Source: Diplonema japonicum (lineage: Eukaryota; Euglenozoa; Diplonemea; Diplonemida; Diplonemidae). Taken from it: a stretch of DNA of 64,000 nucleotides. Made by a program: the position numbers and the translations under genes. Location: assembly GCA_964019335.1 (NCBI GenBank), contig OZ025700.1, positions 248,001 through 312,000 of the forward strand. Direction: 5' to 3'. Every line of letters begins with the position of its first letter. The stretch's first letter is position 1. Of the stretch, positions 21,235 to 32,629 are shown piece by piece. Under the pieces are notes generated by a model. The model did no database searches. It saw only the letters and a program-made list of their open reading frames with translations, and was not told the DNA's origin.

Positions 21235-23604
21235 TCAGCATACCAATCTCCCTATAGGAAAATCACCCGTGTCAATCTGTGCGTACTCATCCCCGAGCAT
21301 ATCCTGTTAAAAAAAAAATTTTTTTTTCTTCAAAAACTTTTGTAATCGCGTCCAAACCTGCAACTTATTCCACTCAGCAGGATCTGTTGGGAGGCTGGGG
21401 GGCAATTGCCGGTGAGAAAGGGGAAGAAGCTGGGCAGGCAAACTCTGATGTTGTTGTTGTTGTTGCAGTTGTTGCTGCTGGATGTGTTGCTGCATCAGAC
21501 GCAGACGTTGGTGTTCGTCGTGCTGGATCTTCAGGTTCCTGTCGATCTGTTCCTGTTGCGCCAGCTGAGGATTGGCATTGTACAGCTGCTGCTGATACAC
21601 AGCCTGTGGGATAGGGAGCTGCGAAGGCGCGGCAACATGCGGGACGGGGCTTGGTGAGATGCTTGCCTGACTGACAGGGAAAGGGGATTGCTCCAAATCC
21701 ACCTCTATGCCGTTCTCTATCTCCCTTAACCTCTCCTGCAGCCCTGTGAGGTGTTTGAGCCGCCGTGCTTCGTGTTGGCTTTCGCTATCCTCCGTCTGCT
21801 TTTTCTTCTCTCGTGACTGACGATATTTCCGGAGCTTTGATTCGCCAGAAACAACCGCAGGCCGTATCTCAGCTCGTTGTGGCGCCAGTGCAACAGCCAC
21901 CTGCTCCATTGGCAAGGGTGTTGGCGGTGCTGCAACGGCAGCGGCAGTGGCCGCTTGATGCTGCTCGTACTGTTGCCGCAACGCTTCTTGCTGTTCTGCC
22001 AACTGCTGTATCTGCTGTTGCAGCATCAACTGTTGCTGCTGCTGTTGTTGGTGGTTCGGAATCTGGTGCTGCTGCAGCATTCTTTCGTAAGCCGCTTGCT
22101 GCCTCCGCACCGACTCCATCTCGATCCCTTCCTTCGCTTGTATCTGCCGTCTGGTGATATCTGCCTTCACCGCTTCCTGCTGCATCTCCAACGTCTGCTG
22201 CTGCTGTGTAAAACCCGTCATGTGTTCTGCTTTACGTTTTTGTATCTCCTCTATAATGTCCATCTTCCGCTGTTCCTGCTGGGTCTGCTGCAGTTTGTGT
22301 TGTTCCTGAAGATTTCGAAGGTGTTCTTGCAACGCGGTGACCTGCTGGTTGTGAGGTGTTGTGGAAGCTTCGCTCGCCTGCCCGGTCAGTGAGGACAATT
22401 GATGCTGCAGGTCGTGGAGCTGTTTATGCAAAGCACTGACATCATCGCCCTGCTTCTTCGGAGGGTCCTGCGGGTACGGAAGGGGAGGGGACGCTGCACG
22501 CTTCGGCAGCGCAACCGACGCAGGGACACCACATGGGGTGATACTACTAATATCCAAAGAAGGTTCTCGAGAAGAGGATTTGCAAAGCCCAGTAGGGTCG
22601 CAGGGTATCCGAGTCCAACCTTGTGTTTGGTCACGTATGTCCATGGTGTGGATGGCACCGACGCCGGCAGAAACGAAAAGCTTGCCTTTGTGTACAACCG
22701 TCATGAGGCGTTTGCTTTGCCAAGAAGGGGTGCAGAAGGGGAAGGAACGCCAAGCTCCTGTGGCAATGTCCCACATCCAAGCATCATTGATGAGTTTCGA
22801 GCCCTCAGTCGGGTCGACGGTCATACCACCAAAAACCAGCATTTCGGCTAAACATGTCAGGGAAACATGAAGCCCCCTGGGGATAGGTGAAGGAGGTTGA
22901 GGTGTCGACTGGCTCCACGACATGCTCTCCGTGTTGTACGTGTGCACTACATCAGAGAGCAATGCAGAGGGTGGAGAGCCGCGGGGTTCGTTCACACCTT
23001 GTTGCGACACGTCAAAGCCTCCGAACACGATCATGAAATGCCTGAACATCACTGTCGTGTGGCCCCATACTTTTGGATGGATCGGGTCGACCCTCTCTAT
23101 CGGCCTCCAAGTCCGCGACGTGACCTCCATCACGAAAATCGAAAAAAAACCGTTTGCATCGTCTTGTGAAAGCGTTTCGATTGTTTGGTTGACCGGCCGG
23201 CCGTTTTTTGTGGGCTTCCCACCCAAGACGTACATGCTTCCATTACACAATGCCGCTGTGTGATGTGATCGGTGTCCTGGAGAGGTTCCGTGTGTTGGCA
23301 CCCTCCGCCATTGATATGTCTCCATGTCCAGTTCGTAGTAGGGCTCTGAGTCGGCGTCGGAGGACCCGCATATTTCACCTCCGTACATTAGCAAAGACCC
23401 GCCATAGATGCAGCCGGAGTGGAAGAGCCTGCTGGCTGGGATCTCTCCGCCGCAGATCTGTTCCTTCCACTTGAAGCTGACTAGGTTCAGCAACCAGATT
23501 TTTTTCGCCACGACACCTCCGTGTACAACCATGTCGTCTTCGTTCAACACGCAAACCGTCCCGTCGCTTTTGGCCGTTAACCCTCCACGGGGGGCCGCCG
23601 TCAT
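21235..23604 (-). CDS. Kelch-repeat protein with Gln-rich coiled coil (one intron)
   Basis: The start is set at the ATG at 23604 (MTAAPRGGLTAKSDG), because upstream codons are F/S-rich leader. Exons are 23604-21358 and 21303-21235. Residues about 15-370 form a Kelch beta-propeller (LLMYGGEICG, MYVLGGKP, MIVFGGFDV, MLVFGGMTV). From about residue 400 the chain is a long Gln-rich coiled coil (QQQLMLQQQIQQLAEQQEAL). Without splicing the frame would end in K/F homopolymer. Removing 21304-21357 instead gives the tail DMLGDEYAQIDTGDFPIGRL, far more protein-like. Kelch plus coiled-coil proteins are usually scaffolds; no more specific role is visible. Confidence 0.8.
21304..21357 (-). other. Intron (54 nt) of the Kelch gene
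   Basis: CAG|GTTTGG ... TTTTTTAACAG|GAT. Phase 0. It contains an A run followed by a T run next to the acceptor. Confidence 0.8.
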
Positions 23605-23799
23605 CTCGGCCTCCTGGAGGTCGGGGTTGGGGTTGGGGGCACGTGACGGGAATAAAGTTCGCCAACATACATAACTCAAAAAGAAGGAGAAAGAAAAAAA
23701 AAAAAAGTGGAGAACGTACAAAATTTCTTTTCGAGAAAGAAGAAGAAAAAAAAAGAAACAAGGATAATAGATAACAAAAAAAAAATAATAACAACAACA

Positions 23800-26761
23800 T
23801 TACAATTTCCTTGAGGGATCGGTCAAGCGGAGGACCTCGTCGGTGCGGCGTCTTGCAACAGCAAGCTCCTCGGAGAGGCCTGTGGCGCGGAGAGGAGAGA
23901 GGTTGCGGGGTGTGGTGGAGCGGGCACCAATAGAACCGGTTCGCTTCCGCAACGTTTTTCTCTTGAAAGCCTCGACTGCAGGAACGTCACGGACAGTGGT
24001 ATACATGAGATTGTGATCACGGCGGGAGGACGAAGCACTCCCGAAGCGAGGGGTTGACGACCCAAAAGCAAAGCTTTTACTGACACGAACCGGCTTCGTG
24101 CCATCAAGTTCCTCACTGCTTGTCACACCAGCACATATATCAACTTCTCTGTCTCTCTTCATTATCGGCACGGGCACAGGGATGTCCGTCTCAATAGTCG
24201 AAGCAGACGGGTGGTCGTAAAAACCTTTATTGTCAAAACCCTGCCGTGGTGCAGGCGACCCTACAGACAGTACGGTATTTGCCGTTTTCGTTTCTTCCAG
24301 TTCCGCTTTGGTCTGTCTCAGCTCTTGCATCAGCATGTGCACCTGGTCCATCTCAATGGTCCCTTTCAATGGTGGTGTTGGTGTGCATTCAACGCCGCTG
24401 AACGCAAGCGGCTGTCTCGCCCCCGACAGCAGGCTCGCCTTGCTCGCCATCGACACCGACGGTTTCTGAAGATAACGTTGAACAAAAACAAAAGAAATAG
24501 TACTCATACCAAAAGCGCTTCCAATGCAGGGGAGTGTGATATGGGGCCTGTCGATCTCATCAGCGATGCCTGTGTGTGATAAATTTTTCAATCAGCTGCT
24601 ATGGCGGGCATACCGTGCTCCTTATTGGGGAGGACAGAGGCATCGAGTACCCTGTCGCCACTGACGACTTGCTGACGAGTTCGTCCCGTAGGTGGTTCGA
24701 CTCGACGACCACCTTCTCGAGCTGCTCTTTGAGGTAATTCGTTTCCTGCAGTGCTCTGTCGCGATCTGCCTTCAGGTTGTTCATATCATCCAACTTCTTT
24801 TGCAGTTCCGCACCCTGCATGTCTGCCTGCCTCTGGTGCTCGTCCCGTATCGTGCTCAGAAGGTGCTCCATCTGCGTCTGCGACTCGATAAGTTTGCCAT
24901 GCAACTGTTCAACTTTCACTTTTTCCCCATCCCTCTCCTCCGCAAGCCGCCTGATCTCCCCAACCACCTCTTGAATCAACTGTGGCGGTGCAGTGGCTGC
25001 TGGGATGCTTGGCACCTGCGGACCAAGAGGCACAGGGGAGGGTGACGAAATGTGCGCTCTCGGACTTGCAGGTGGATTCATCTGATGGGCCATCGGAGGA
25101 TCGGCAACAGGGGCAGAGTGCTGCTGCGGTGCGGGAGTGGATGCATGGTTCGGGATCTTATTGAAGCAAGGCTGCAGCAACTGTTGCACGTACGAAGCCA
25201 CATCGCTGGTGCTGAACAGCGAGGGCGCGTGCACAGGAGACGCCGGCGCAACGGGGGCGGCAACTGGCGGCACGGTCGTATGATTCCCAGACGCGATGGA
25301 CATGACGGATGGCGGGCTGTGCGGGGCACTTTGAATGACGGCTGTCTGGTGCTTAGTGCTGATCGGCACAACCTGAGTCGCCGCAGCGGGTACATGCGTG
25401 ACCACAGGAGGGGGGCTCTGCGTTGGGGAAAAACTCGGAAGTTCTTTCCGTGGCGACACTGAAGCCTTGATGGATGCAGACTCGTTGACCTTTGTGATAG
25501 CCGGGGGGACAAATCCGACACGCTGCTGCATGGTTGCCTGCGAAGTGCTGATTCTCGCCGGAGACGACGACCTCTTGCCTTCAGACACGGCGGAGAGGTA
25601 GTCCACGACGGCACGCTGCCGTTCCAGCTCGCGGTTGAGCATAAGGGACTCCATGTGCGCCTTGTTCGTGAGCACCTCCTGCACGTCAAGTTCATAACGA
25701 GGGTCGCGTACGGCAACCTCAACAGTGGAGGCTTTCGCGACGCCTGTGATGTATGACTGGTCGGGTGTGGCGAACTGCCTGAGAGGTGACTCGCTTTCCG
25801 ATTCGTTGTCGATGAGAGGGTGCGGCAGCCGGGCTACAGAAGGCTCTTCGAACACAGCAGGAGCAGGGAAAGAAGCGGAAGGGAACGACTGCACGACGCT
25901 CGGAACAGAGGCCTCAAAGGGAACGCTGTCGTACTGAGATATGACAGCTGTTTCCTTGTTGATGCCTGTCTGTATGCTGCTGCATTGCTGTTCCAGTTTT
26001 TTGAGGCGTGCCTCTGCCATGACCCGCTCTGTTTCACGTTGCATGAGAAGATCTTTGCTGACAGCGTCCGACGCCTGCTGTTCCTTGGCGTCGTTATCAG
26101 CCCATAGCTTCCGATGGCGTGCCCATTCAAGAGAATATTCAATTTGTTGATCATGGTCGAGCATTTGAAGCTGGTCCACTTGGAGCTTTCGAGTACGGTC
26201 CTCCTCGTCGAGCTCCCTGTGAAGCTCATGGTATGCAGAAGCACGTGTTGCTTCGTACCATTCCTTTTGTTCTAAGTCGCGGACTCGTTTACGGTCGGCT
26301 CGTGATTCGCGTTCAAGTGCCTCTCGAGCGTCGGATTCAAGGTCGTGGAGCTCCCTGTCCTTCTTCATGAGGTCTAGGCGTACTTCGACGGCTTGCCTTT
26401 CTTTAAATTCTTTGATCCATGTGTCTTGTGTTCGTTCTTGTGCTTGTTTGTACTGACGGTCGATTTCAGCTTGTTCCAGTTTTGCCGTGTCTACAAGAAC
26501 GCCCTCCCTGTGTTTGAGTAGGTCTGCTCGCTCGCCTTCTGCGTTTTTTCGAAATTCGGCTTCTTCCAGTAATCTCCGTGTGATTTTCTTCTCTTCTTCT
26601 TCAAGCTTCAGCTGTTCCCTTATTCGATTCTCCTGCCTCGATTGTTCCATTCGTGCTTGGCGTTCTTCTTCGCTCTCTTCAGGAAGCCTCCCCCCTACAA
26701 GATCAAACGTCGGCGGCGTTGCGGTACCAATACCATAGCCTTGACTGGTTTCAGGGTTCAT
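23800..26761 (-). CDS. Large coiled-coil protein, three exons
   Basis: Exons 26761-24614, 24569-24510 and 24465-23800 join in phase 0 to give 957 residues. The N-terminal 330 residues are an almost continuous charged coiled coil (EEERQARMEQSRQENRIREQ and similar). A Pro/Ser/Ala-rich disordered middle follows, then a second coiled coil (about 600-700). The short middle exon begins ASLMRSTGPISHSPALEALL. The last exon adds an amphipathic segment (MDQVHMLMQELRQTKAELEE) and an Arg/Ser-rich tail. Two separate frames, 720 and 263 residues, look like two genes until both 44-nt introns are removed. A cytoskeletal or basal-body role is possible but not shown. No family is recognised. Confidence 0.75.
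24466..24509 (-). other. Intron 2 (44 nt) of the coiled-coil gene
   Basis: TTG|GTATGAG ... TATCTTCAG|AAA, phase 0, with a T-rich middle. Confidence 0.8.
24570..24613 (-). other. Intron 1 (44 nt) of the coiled-coil gene
   Basis: ACG|GTATGCC ... CACACACAG|GCA, phase 0. The same length as intron 2. Confidence 0.8.
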
Positions 26762-27926
26762 TATTATTTCTTTTCTTTTGTGTGTGTATATATATGAACC
26801 TGTAACCCTGTCTGTGATGTTATAATTTTTTTTTTTTTAAAAATATGGGTGTGAAATTGGAAAATGAGGTGAATTTATATTTTGGGGGAGGGGGAAATAA
26901 TCATAACATGGTAAAAAAAAGGGGGGGGGGCGGGACAGTATGAAGGGATTTTAAAAGGGAAATCGAGAAACCAAGGGAAAGGGGTTTTTTTTGGGGGGGG
27001 TTATGAAACATAGTGTTCTTTTTTTTTTTTCAAATCGAAAAAAGTACGTGAGCATGGGGGGCATAAAAAAAAACAAGGAAAAAAAAAAGAGGGAAATCGA
27101 GAAAGGGGAGTGTGTGTGAAAAGGAAAAAAAAAAAAAAAAAAAAAAAAAAACTGAGGGAGAAGAGAGTTGAAAAACTAAAGGCCCACAAGCAGATAACTT
27201 TCTTTTCCCCCCTAACGTTTAGCTTCTACCTTCGCTCTTGGGTGGCAAGTGAGGGTTTTTTTTTTTTTTTTTAAAGCTTTTTTTTTATTCCATTTTTTTT
27301 TCTTTGCCCCAGTGCTGGCTAGAGAAGAAAAAAAGGAGGAAAACAAATGAAAAGAAAGTTTTGTTAATCGACTCCCTTTTCCTTTTTTTTCCCTCCTCTC
27401 GTTGACCATTTTTTTTTTTAAAGCACATCAAGCAAAATACCCAAGGGAAAGGACAGGAAGCAAACATTAAAAAAAGGAACAGCTGAAACGTTCCTGGCTT
27501 ATCATAATCGGGTACGGATGGGGGCGGTGAGGGGGGTGGAGGGGGTTCTTCTCTTCATACGTCCATTGTTAAACTTTTACTATACTTTTTTTACTATACT
27601 TTTTTTGAAACCATTTTTTCTCCCCCTCCCCAATGACCGGATTTGTATGAGCCCGGGTGACTGTGTAAAAGACCAAAAAAAAAAAATATTAAAAAAAGGA
27701 AAATAAATACTAGTCAAAAAAAAATCAAGGTTTGCTTTTCGCGCTCATTACCTCCCCCCCCTTTTTTTTCTTCTTTCCCTGTTCTGGACCTATTAAAAGA
27801 AAGGGAGGAAAAAAGCTATTCCTTGGGGTTTTTTTTTTTTTTTTTTATTTCACAGTTTATTAAGCCAAATTTAACAGGGCGGGGAAATAAACTAACATAA
27901 TTCTTCCAGCTTTTTTTTAAATCAAG
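26762..27926. other. Long intergenic tract, homopolymer-rich
   Basis: Repeated A, T, G and C runs, including a long A run ending near 27150. Frames here are only K/F/P low complexity. No gene, RNA gene or repeat was recognised. Confidence 0.6.
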
Positions 27927-28800
27927 ATGCCAAAAAGCAAGAAGGTCAAGCGCATGGAAGAGATCTATGAGTCAAACATATAAGAGCCCTTCCTATGAAA
28001 AAGCGTGGACTGCGGTGCTCGAGTCAGAGAACATAGCAGGGAAGCCGCGTGAGCAAGATATCGTGAGCTACTTCCAAAGCAGGAGGGAAGCCGGGCTCAA
28101 GGCATCGAGCCTCTGGTGTCTTTACTCCAAATTGAACGCAACCTTCAAAGCCAAGTACAACTGCAAACTACAAGCTTGGCCTCGCTTGACGTCTTTGTTA
28201 AAGTTCTGGGACCGTAACGAAGAGCGTCACGTGGCTGCCACTTTATCAAGTGACGAGGTTCAAGATTATATTGAACAAATAAAAGGGACCGCTAACGCCG
28301 CTATCGTTGCTTGCATGTTTAGCGGGGGCATGAGAGCTTGCGAAGTGGTGTCGATGGAAATCAGCGACATTGTTAAGAATCAAGTTGATGGGTGGTTTAT
28401 CTGCACCGCAGCACGTTCAAAGACGGGTGGGCACACAAAATTCCACATGTCTGGCATTTATGCATCAGCAATGGACCAGTACTTGTTGCTACGACCTAAG
28501 AAAGAGACCAAGCGTATACAAACTGGGGTACGATGTGGCATCCGTCATCGGAAAGCCCGCCAATGAGATATCCAAGTTTACGTCACACACTTTTCGACGT
28601 TCTGCGGCCACAGCTGCTGCTGAAAACGGCGCATCTATCTCCATGATGCAATCACATTTTGGATGGAGAAACACAAGCATGCCAGCAATGTACGTGGAAC
28701 AGAGCACAAGCAGTGCGCAACACATGGCAGGACTTTTGAGTCAAATACAGACCAGCCCAGGACCAGGAAGCCCAAGCCAGTCACCGCCAGGAGTAGATAG
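27927..28800 (+). mobile_element. Crypton-like tyrosine recombinase gene, frameshifted
   Basis: The main frame starts at ATG 27967 (an earlier ATG at 27927 is in another frame). It carries a SAM-like N-domain and the catalytic region: Arg in FSGGMRACEVVSME and the beta-strand Lys in ARSKTGGHTKFHM. A one-base shift between about 28500 and 28540 moves the reading to the next frame. That frame has the rest of the site: SHTFRRSAATAAAENG (H-x-x-R), SHFGW and the Tyr in AMYVEQS. The full R-K-H-R-H/W-Y set is thus present but split. Size and order fit the single-ORF recombinases of Cryptons and relatives rather than bacterial integrases. It is on the plus strand, against all cellular genes. Confidence 0.8.
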
Positions 28801-28950
28801 TACCTACTCCACCCCTTTTTTTCTTTTCTTTTGCCATTTTTATTTTTTCATTCTACAAACAAGCGTGATAGTCCAGCGTATTCCGGTATTCCACGTCCCA
28901 CTCTTTGAGAATTTAGGCCTCGGGAAAATAAACTGTAAATAAAACGCCGT

Positions 28951-29102
28951 ATTCCGGGGTAAAGTAGGGTTTACCTTTTCCCTCGACAGATTGTCCTGGC
29001 CCCTCGGAACCAATTTTTACCGAGCGAAGCGAGGTAAAAATTATGTCCTCGGGAGCCACAATCTGTCTCGGGGAAATAAACCCTACTTTATTGCCCCGGA
29101 AT
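28951..29102. repeat. 152-bp imperfect palindrome (foldback)
   Basis: ATTCCGGGGTAAAGTAGGG at the left pairs with CCCTACTTTATTGCCCCGGAAT at the right. The arms are about 70 bp, meeting at ACCGAGCGAAGCGAGGT. Internal pairs such as GACAGATTGT/ACAATCTGTC and ATTTTTACC/GGTAAAAAT support it. It lies about 150 bp after the recombinase gene. A partial echo, GTATTCCGG, occurs at 28880. Confidence 0.85.
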
Positions 29103-29757
29103 AAATATGTTATTTTTTTTTTGCGCACTGGCACTTCCAAAGACACAATTTGCTTTTTTTTTTTTCCAGAGTTGCTATCCCCCCGTATCTGAGACAAAAA
29201 AAAGGGGGGGAGTGAGGACCACGGTAAAGGAGAGAACACAAAATGAGAAAGGAAAAGCCCTTAATTTTTTTTAATAAAAAAGTATAACGTGTGGAAAAGA
29301 AGTTAAAAAAGAGCGGCACCCCCCCTCCCTCCGGACTGCAAAACATGGAGGAATAGATAAAAATCAAGACTAAAGAGATATCTTTATAAAAAAAACCCCC
29401 CCCGTGTGTGAAGGAAAAGGACAGGAAATGAAAAAAGAGAAGGGAGGGGGAACTTTTTTTATAGGAGGAAGGAAATTGTCGTTCAAAAAAAAAAAAAAAA
29501 AAAAGAAGAAGTCGGAAGGCGAAGAACGCAAAAGGGAGAATATCTCTGTATTTCAAAATACAGTTTCTTTTCTTTTCTTTTTTTTTTTCTTCTTTCTTTT
29601 TTCTTTTTATTTCACTCTTCAGGTGCTTACGACAGCAGAGTAAAAGCAGCTCCCATAAGATGCTGGTTCGGTTTCTAAAACAACTTTTCCCTTGCAAGCG
29701 CTCCCAACTCGGGTGATTGGGAGGAAAGAGACCTGATCCCTTCGCGAGCTTTGCGTG

Positions 29758-29794
<37 letters not shown>

Positions 29795-30258
29795 ACTTTT
29801 ACCTACCTCTAAAGAATGACTTTTTTTTTTTTTTTTTTTTAAACCGCATCTTCTCGGTAGAAAGATAAAAATAAACCATTCAACTTTTTCTTTTGTGTCG
29901 GTAGCAAAATGGCCATCTTTTTCTTTTTTTGTTTCCTTCGCCCCTCCCCCTCCTTCCCAACTAAGAAAAAAAAAAAAAAAAAAAAAAAAACCGAATAAGC
30001 GAGGGAAACGCGTCAACGAGACCAATGGCCACATAAAAAGAGGGGGAAAGAAAAAGAAGAAAAAAAAAGCAAAACATCAATTCTTTTTTTTGTTTTTTTT
30101 TTATTTTTCTTCTTTTTTTTTGTTTGTTCCCCCCCAACAGGATAGTTTTTTTTTTTTCCGGCCGAAAATGGTTTCTCCCCCCCCCCCCCCCCCTCGCATT
30201 TCACAAAAAAATAAAATAAAATATGGCACAACTCAAAAAAAAAAAAAAAAAAACCCTC
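29103..30258. other. Intergenic tract with extreme homopolymers
   Basis: A, T, G and C runs of 10-34 bases alternate. Apparent frames of up to 228 codons consist of F/K/P runs and are not credible. No gene recognised. Confidence 0.65.
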
Positions 30259-31314
30259 TCATTTTCCACGTATCGAAACGGTTGTAGCCGGCATCCCATA
30301 ACCAGAAGCAGTAGGCACACGGGGACGGTGGTGGTGGTGGTGATGATGGTGGTGATGGTGATGAAAATAATATCCAGGACCAAGACCGGGGTGGAAAGCG
30401 TGCATCGCATGGTGCTGATGAGAAAAAAGCATCGAAGGCGCGAACGGCTGGTAAACATGCGCGCGAAACATCACCTGCGGCAGACGGGACTGAGGAATAC
30501 AATTCGTAGGAAGCAAAGCGGACGGGTTGCACCGTACTAGCACACCGACCAACGAAGCAAGATTCCGGGAATCTACATGCCCTCTATGAGGCTTCCCCAC
30601 CCACGACAACCCAACACCCCTTACCATATGCTGTAGTATAGGTGCTTTAAGACGCTCTGCAGGCCGAGTCGCCATGTACGCATCCCGGACATCGCACCAC
30701 CCAGTACACCCTGTTGGGTAAGGTATACCCTTTCTCTTGCAATCGTGGTACAAAAACTTTCCAAAGTCCCAACACCCATCTGTTACCCATATGAAATTGG
30801 TCTCGCCTTCTTCGGTTTTCGCCATGGGCCATGGTACAAGCCGCCGCCGCCGCATCCAGGTTTCCATTCTTCGTACGGCTTCTGATAAAGGTGGAGCATT
30901 AGCTAGTGTTTCGTCGTCGATACCGGTTAAGTCGGTGCAGAATTTAGTTGGGGGTATTACAGGGTTTACGTAGGTGTGGAATCTAAACCCTGGTATTGTG
31001 TCACCCAAGCATTGTCCTGTCTTTGCGTCGACGGCTTCTACAGGTATTTCTAGTATTTCGTTTTCGAACCCTTGTGTGAACTGCCTGTTCCCGTTGCCGT
31101 CCATTCTCCCATCGCACGTCGCCTCGATATCGCAGCATAGATACACAGCAGGTGGTGGAAGCCCTGCTGCTCTTTCGTATATGCCCATCGTCCACGTGCT
31201 CACGTCCCATTCTCCTTCGTTCTCTGTCGTGTTATCCTCCTCTGCACTTGTGTCAACCCAAGCCTGTTCTGGCGAGGGTGGTGTCCAAGGTGGGGCATCG
31301 GCTATGCACGGCAT
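30259..31314 (-). CDS. ERI1-like DEDDh 3'-5' exoribonuclease
   Basis: 351 residues. The exonuclease core spans about 55-250. DIEATCD gives the DxE metal ligands, TDGCWDFGKFL the second motif Asp, and GHVDSRNLASL the late Asp after the catalytic His in HRGH. LTGIDDETL is the ERI1/THEX-type substrate-loop text. Family members trim the 3' ends of histone mRNA, 5.8S rRNA or small RNAs. No SAP domain is visible, so this is the short KAPD-like form. The C-terminus is unusual, with a run of 12 His near residue 325. The start ATG lies directly behind an A tract. Confidence 0.85.
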   Translation of the reverse strand: MPCIADAPPWTPPSPEQAWVDTSAEEDNTTENEGEWDVSTWTMGIYERAAGLPPPAVYLCCDIEATCDGRMDGNGNRQFTQGFENEILEIPVEAVDAKTGQCLGDTIPGFRFHTYVNPVIPPTKFCTDLTGIDDETLANAPPLSEAVRRMETWMRRRRLVPWPMAKTEEGETNFIWVTDGCWDFGKFLYHDCKRKGIPYPTGCTGWCDVRDAYMATRPAERLKAPILQHMVRGVGLSWVGKPHRGHVDSRNLASLVGVLVRCNPSALLPTNCIPQSRLPQVMFRAHVYQPFAPSMLFSHQHHAMHAFHPGLGPGYYFHHHHHHHHHHHHRPRVPTASGYGMPATTVSIRGK

Positions 31315-31498
31315 TTTTTTTTTTTAAATTCTCCCTCCAAATACCACCACTTTTTTTTTTTTTTTTTGGGGCGAATTTCTTTTTTTTTTTTCAAACGTAA
31401 AATATGATGTTTCCCCCCCCCCCTTTTTTTTCTTCTTGGCTTGTCTCATCAGAGAGTTTTTTTTTTCTTCTTTCTTTTTTTTTTTTTTTTTCCTTTTT

Positions 31499-32629
31499 TC
31501 AAATCGAATTATAATACACAGCGAATGCGGCTGCCACCGCGACAAACACGTGGAGGAAATATTTTTTCAGCAGCGAGGCGAGGGTTTCGGGTACCTGTGT
31601 CTCTTGCTTCGGGCTGGCGAGGAGCTGGTCTTCCCGCAGCTCCCTGTTCGCCACGAAAATACGCGCGATCTTCTCCTTGTTCTCCATATCGAGCCCCTCA
31701 TTAAGAAGCATCATGAGGTCCGTGAGAGTTCGGTTAGCCGACATGCTGTCATATACATCTTGGAATGATGCATTTGTCATGTTGATATTCGTAAGATCAA
31801 GCTTACGAAGAGTCTTGTTGGTTGTGAGGAATCTTGTCAAAGCGATCGCACCGTTGTCACACATTTCCCTGTTCGCACCGAGATCCACGGAAAGCAACGT
31901 TGTGTTATGAGCAAGACCCTCGCTTAGGTACTGGCACCCCTTTGGCTGGATATCATTGACTGAAAGGTCCATTATTTTGACTCCGCTTTTATTGGATTTC
32001 CAGAGGTCGCGGAGGGCTAAGCACCCGTCGTCAGATATACCATTGTCTCCCAGGCCGATTCTCATAAGATTTGTGTTTGACATAAGAGCCTTGCAGATGT
32101 CAGAACACCCGGCGTCGTGCAGCTTGTTGTAGTCAAGGTACAATTCTTGAAGTTTTGTATTTTTTTTGACGAGTTTTGCGACGTGGGGTCCCGCTGCTGC
32201 CGACAGGAAATTATCGACGAGATGGAGTTTTCTCAGGGTTTTCATTGTGGCGGCGTTTTCGCAGATTACTTCTGCGCCGTAATCCCACAGTTGGCATCCG
32301 TTGAGCGAGAGTTCTACCACATTTGTCATGATTTGCATTGTGTCTTGGAAATTGTATATTTCCATTTTGTCTTTGCCGAAGCCGTTTTCTCTGAGGTCTA
32401 CGTCACGGACGTTTACGGCTTTTTTGAGCAGTTTTGTCACGTTGGCCACCTTTGTGATCTTGTTGTTCCCCAGGTCCACCTCGTGCAGGGCTGTCCAGTC
32501 CCTTCCGGTCTTGTCCAGCCACTGCACCATTTCTCCCACGTCATCGTCTGTGAGCTCTTCGACCCTTATGTCGATTGTGTCCTCCGTGATGTTCTCCTCA
32601 AAAATTTTAACGAGGTTTTCCGTCGGCAT
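31499..32629 (-). CDS. Tail-anchored leucine-rich-repeat (RNI-type) protein
   Basis: 376 residues. About eight 28-residue LRRs of the ribonuclease-inhibitor type run from about residue 45 to 310 (LHEVDLGNNKI, LRKLHLVDNFL, LQELYLDYNKL, LMRIGLGDNGI, LLSVDLGANREM, LRKLDLTNINM). The last 20 residues are hydrophobic (YFLHVFVAVAAAFAVYY), followed by only three residues, as in tail-anchored proteins. The repeats would face the cytosol. Repeat style is close to tropomodulin/RanGAP and NLR-type RNI repeats. Function unknown. Confidence 0.85.
   Translation of the reverse strand: MPTENLVKIFEENITEDTIDIRVEELTDDDVGEMVQWLDKTGRDWTALHEVDLGNNKITKVANVTKLLKKAVNVRDVDLRENGFGKDKMEIYNFQDTMQIMTNVVELSLNGCQLWDYGAEVICENAATMKTLRKLHLVDNFLSAAAGPHVAKLVKKNTKLQELYLDYNKLHDAGCSDICKALMSNTNLMRIGLGDNGISDDGCLALRDLWKSNKSGVKIMDLSVNDIQPKGCQYLSEGLAHNTTLLSVDLGANREMCDNGAIALTRFLTTNKTLRKLDLTNINMTNASFQDVYDSMSANRTLTDLMMLLNEGLDMENKEKIARIFVANRELREDQLLASPKQETQVPETLASLLKKYFLHVFVAVAAAFAVYYNSI

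Noticed and set aside
23800-24591. Separate 263-residue gene after the 720-residue coiled-coil gene
   Set aside because: Two clean 44-nt GT-AG introns join both in phase 0, and the upstream part of the 263-codon frame is intron sequence.
28951-29102. Palindrome as an artefactual inverted assembly join
   Set aside because: The arms carry many mismatches, so it is a genuine diverged inverted repeat.
29110-29796. 228-codon minus-strand open frame
   Set aside because: Consists largely of F, K and P runs from homopolymers, with no domain or normal composition.
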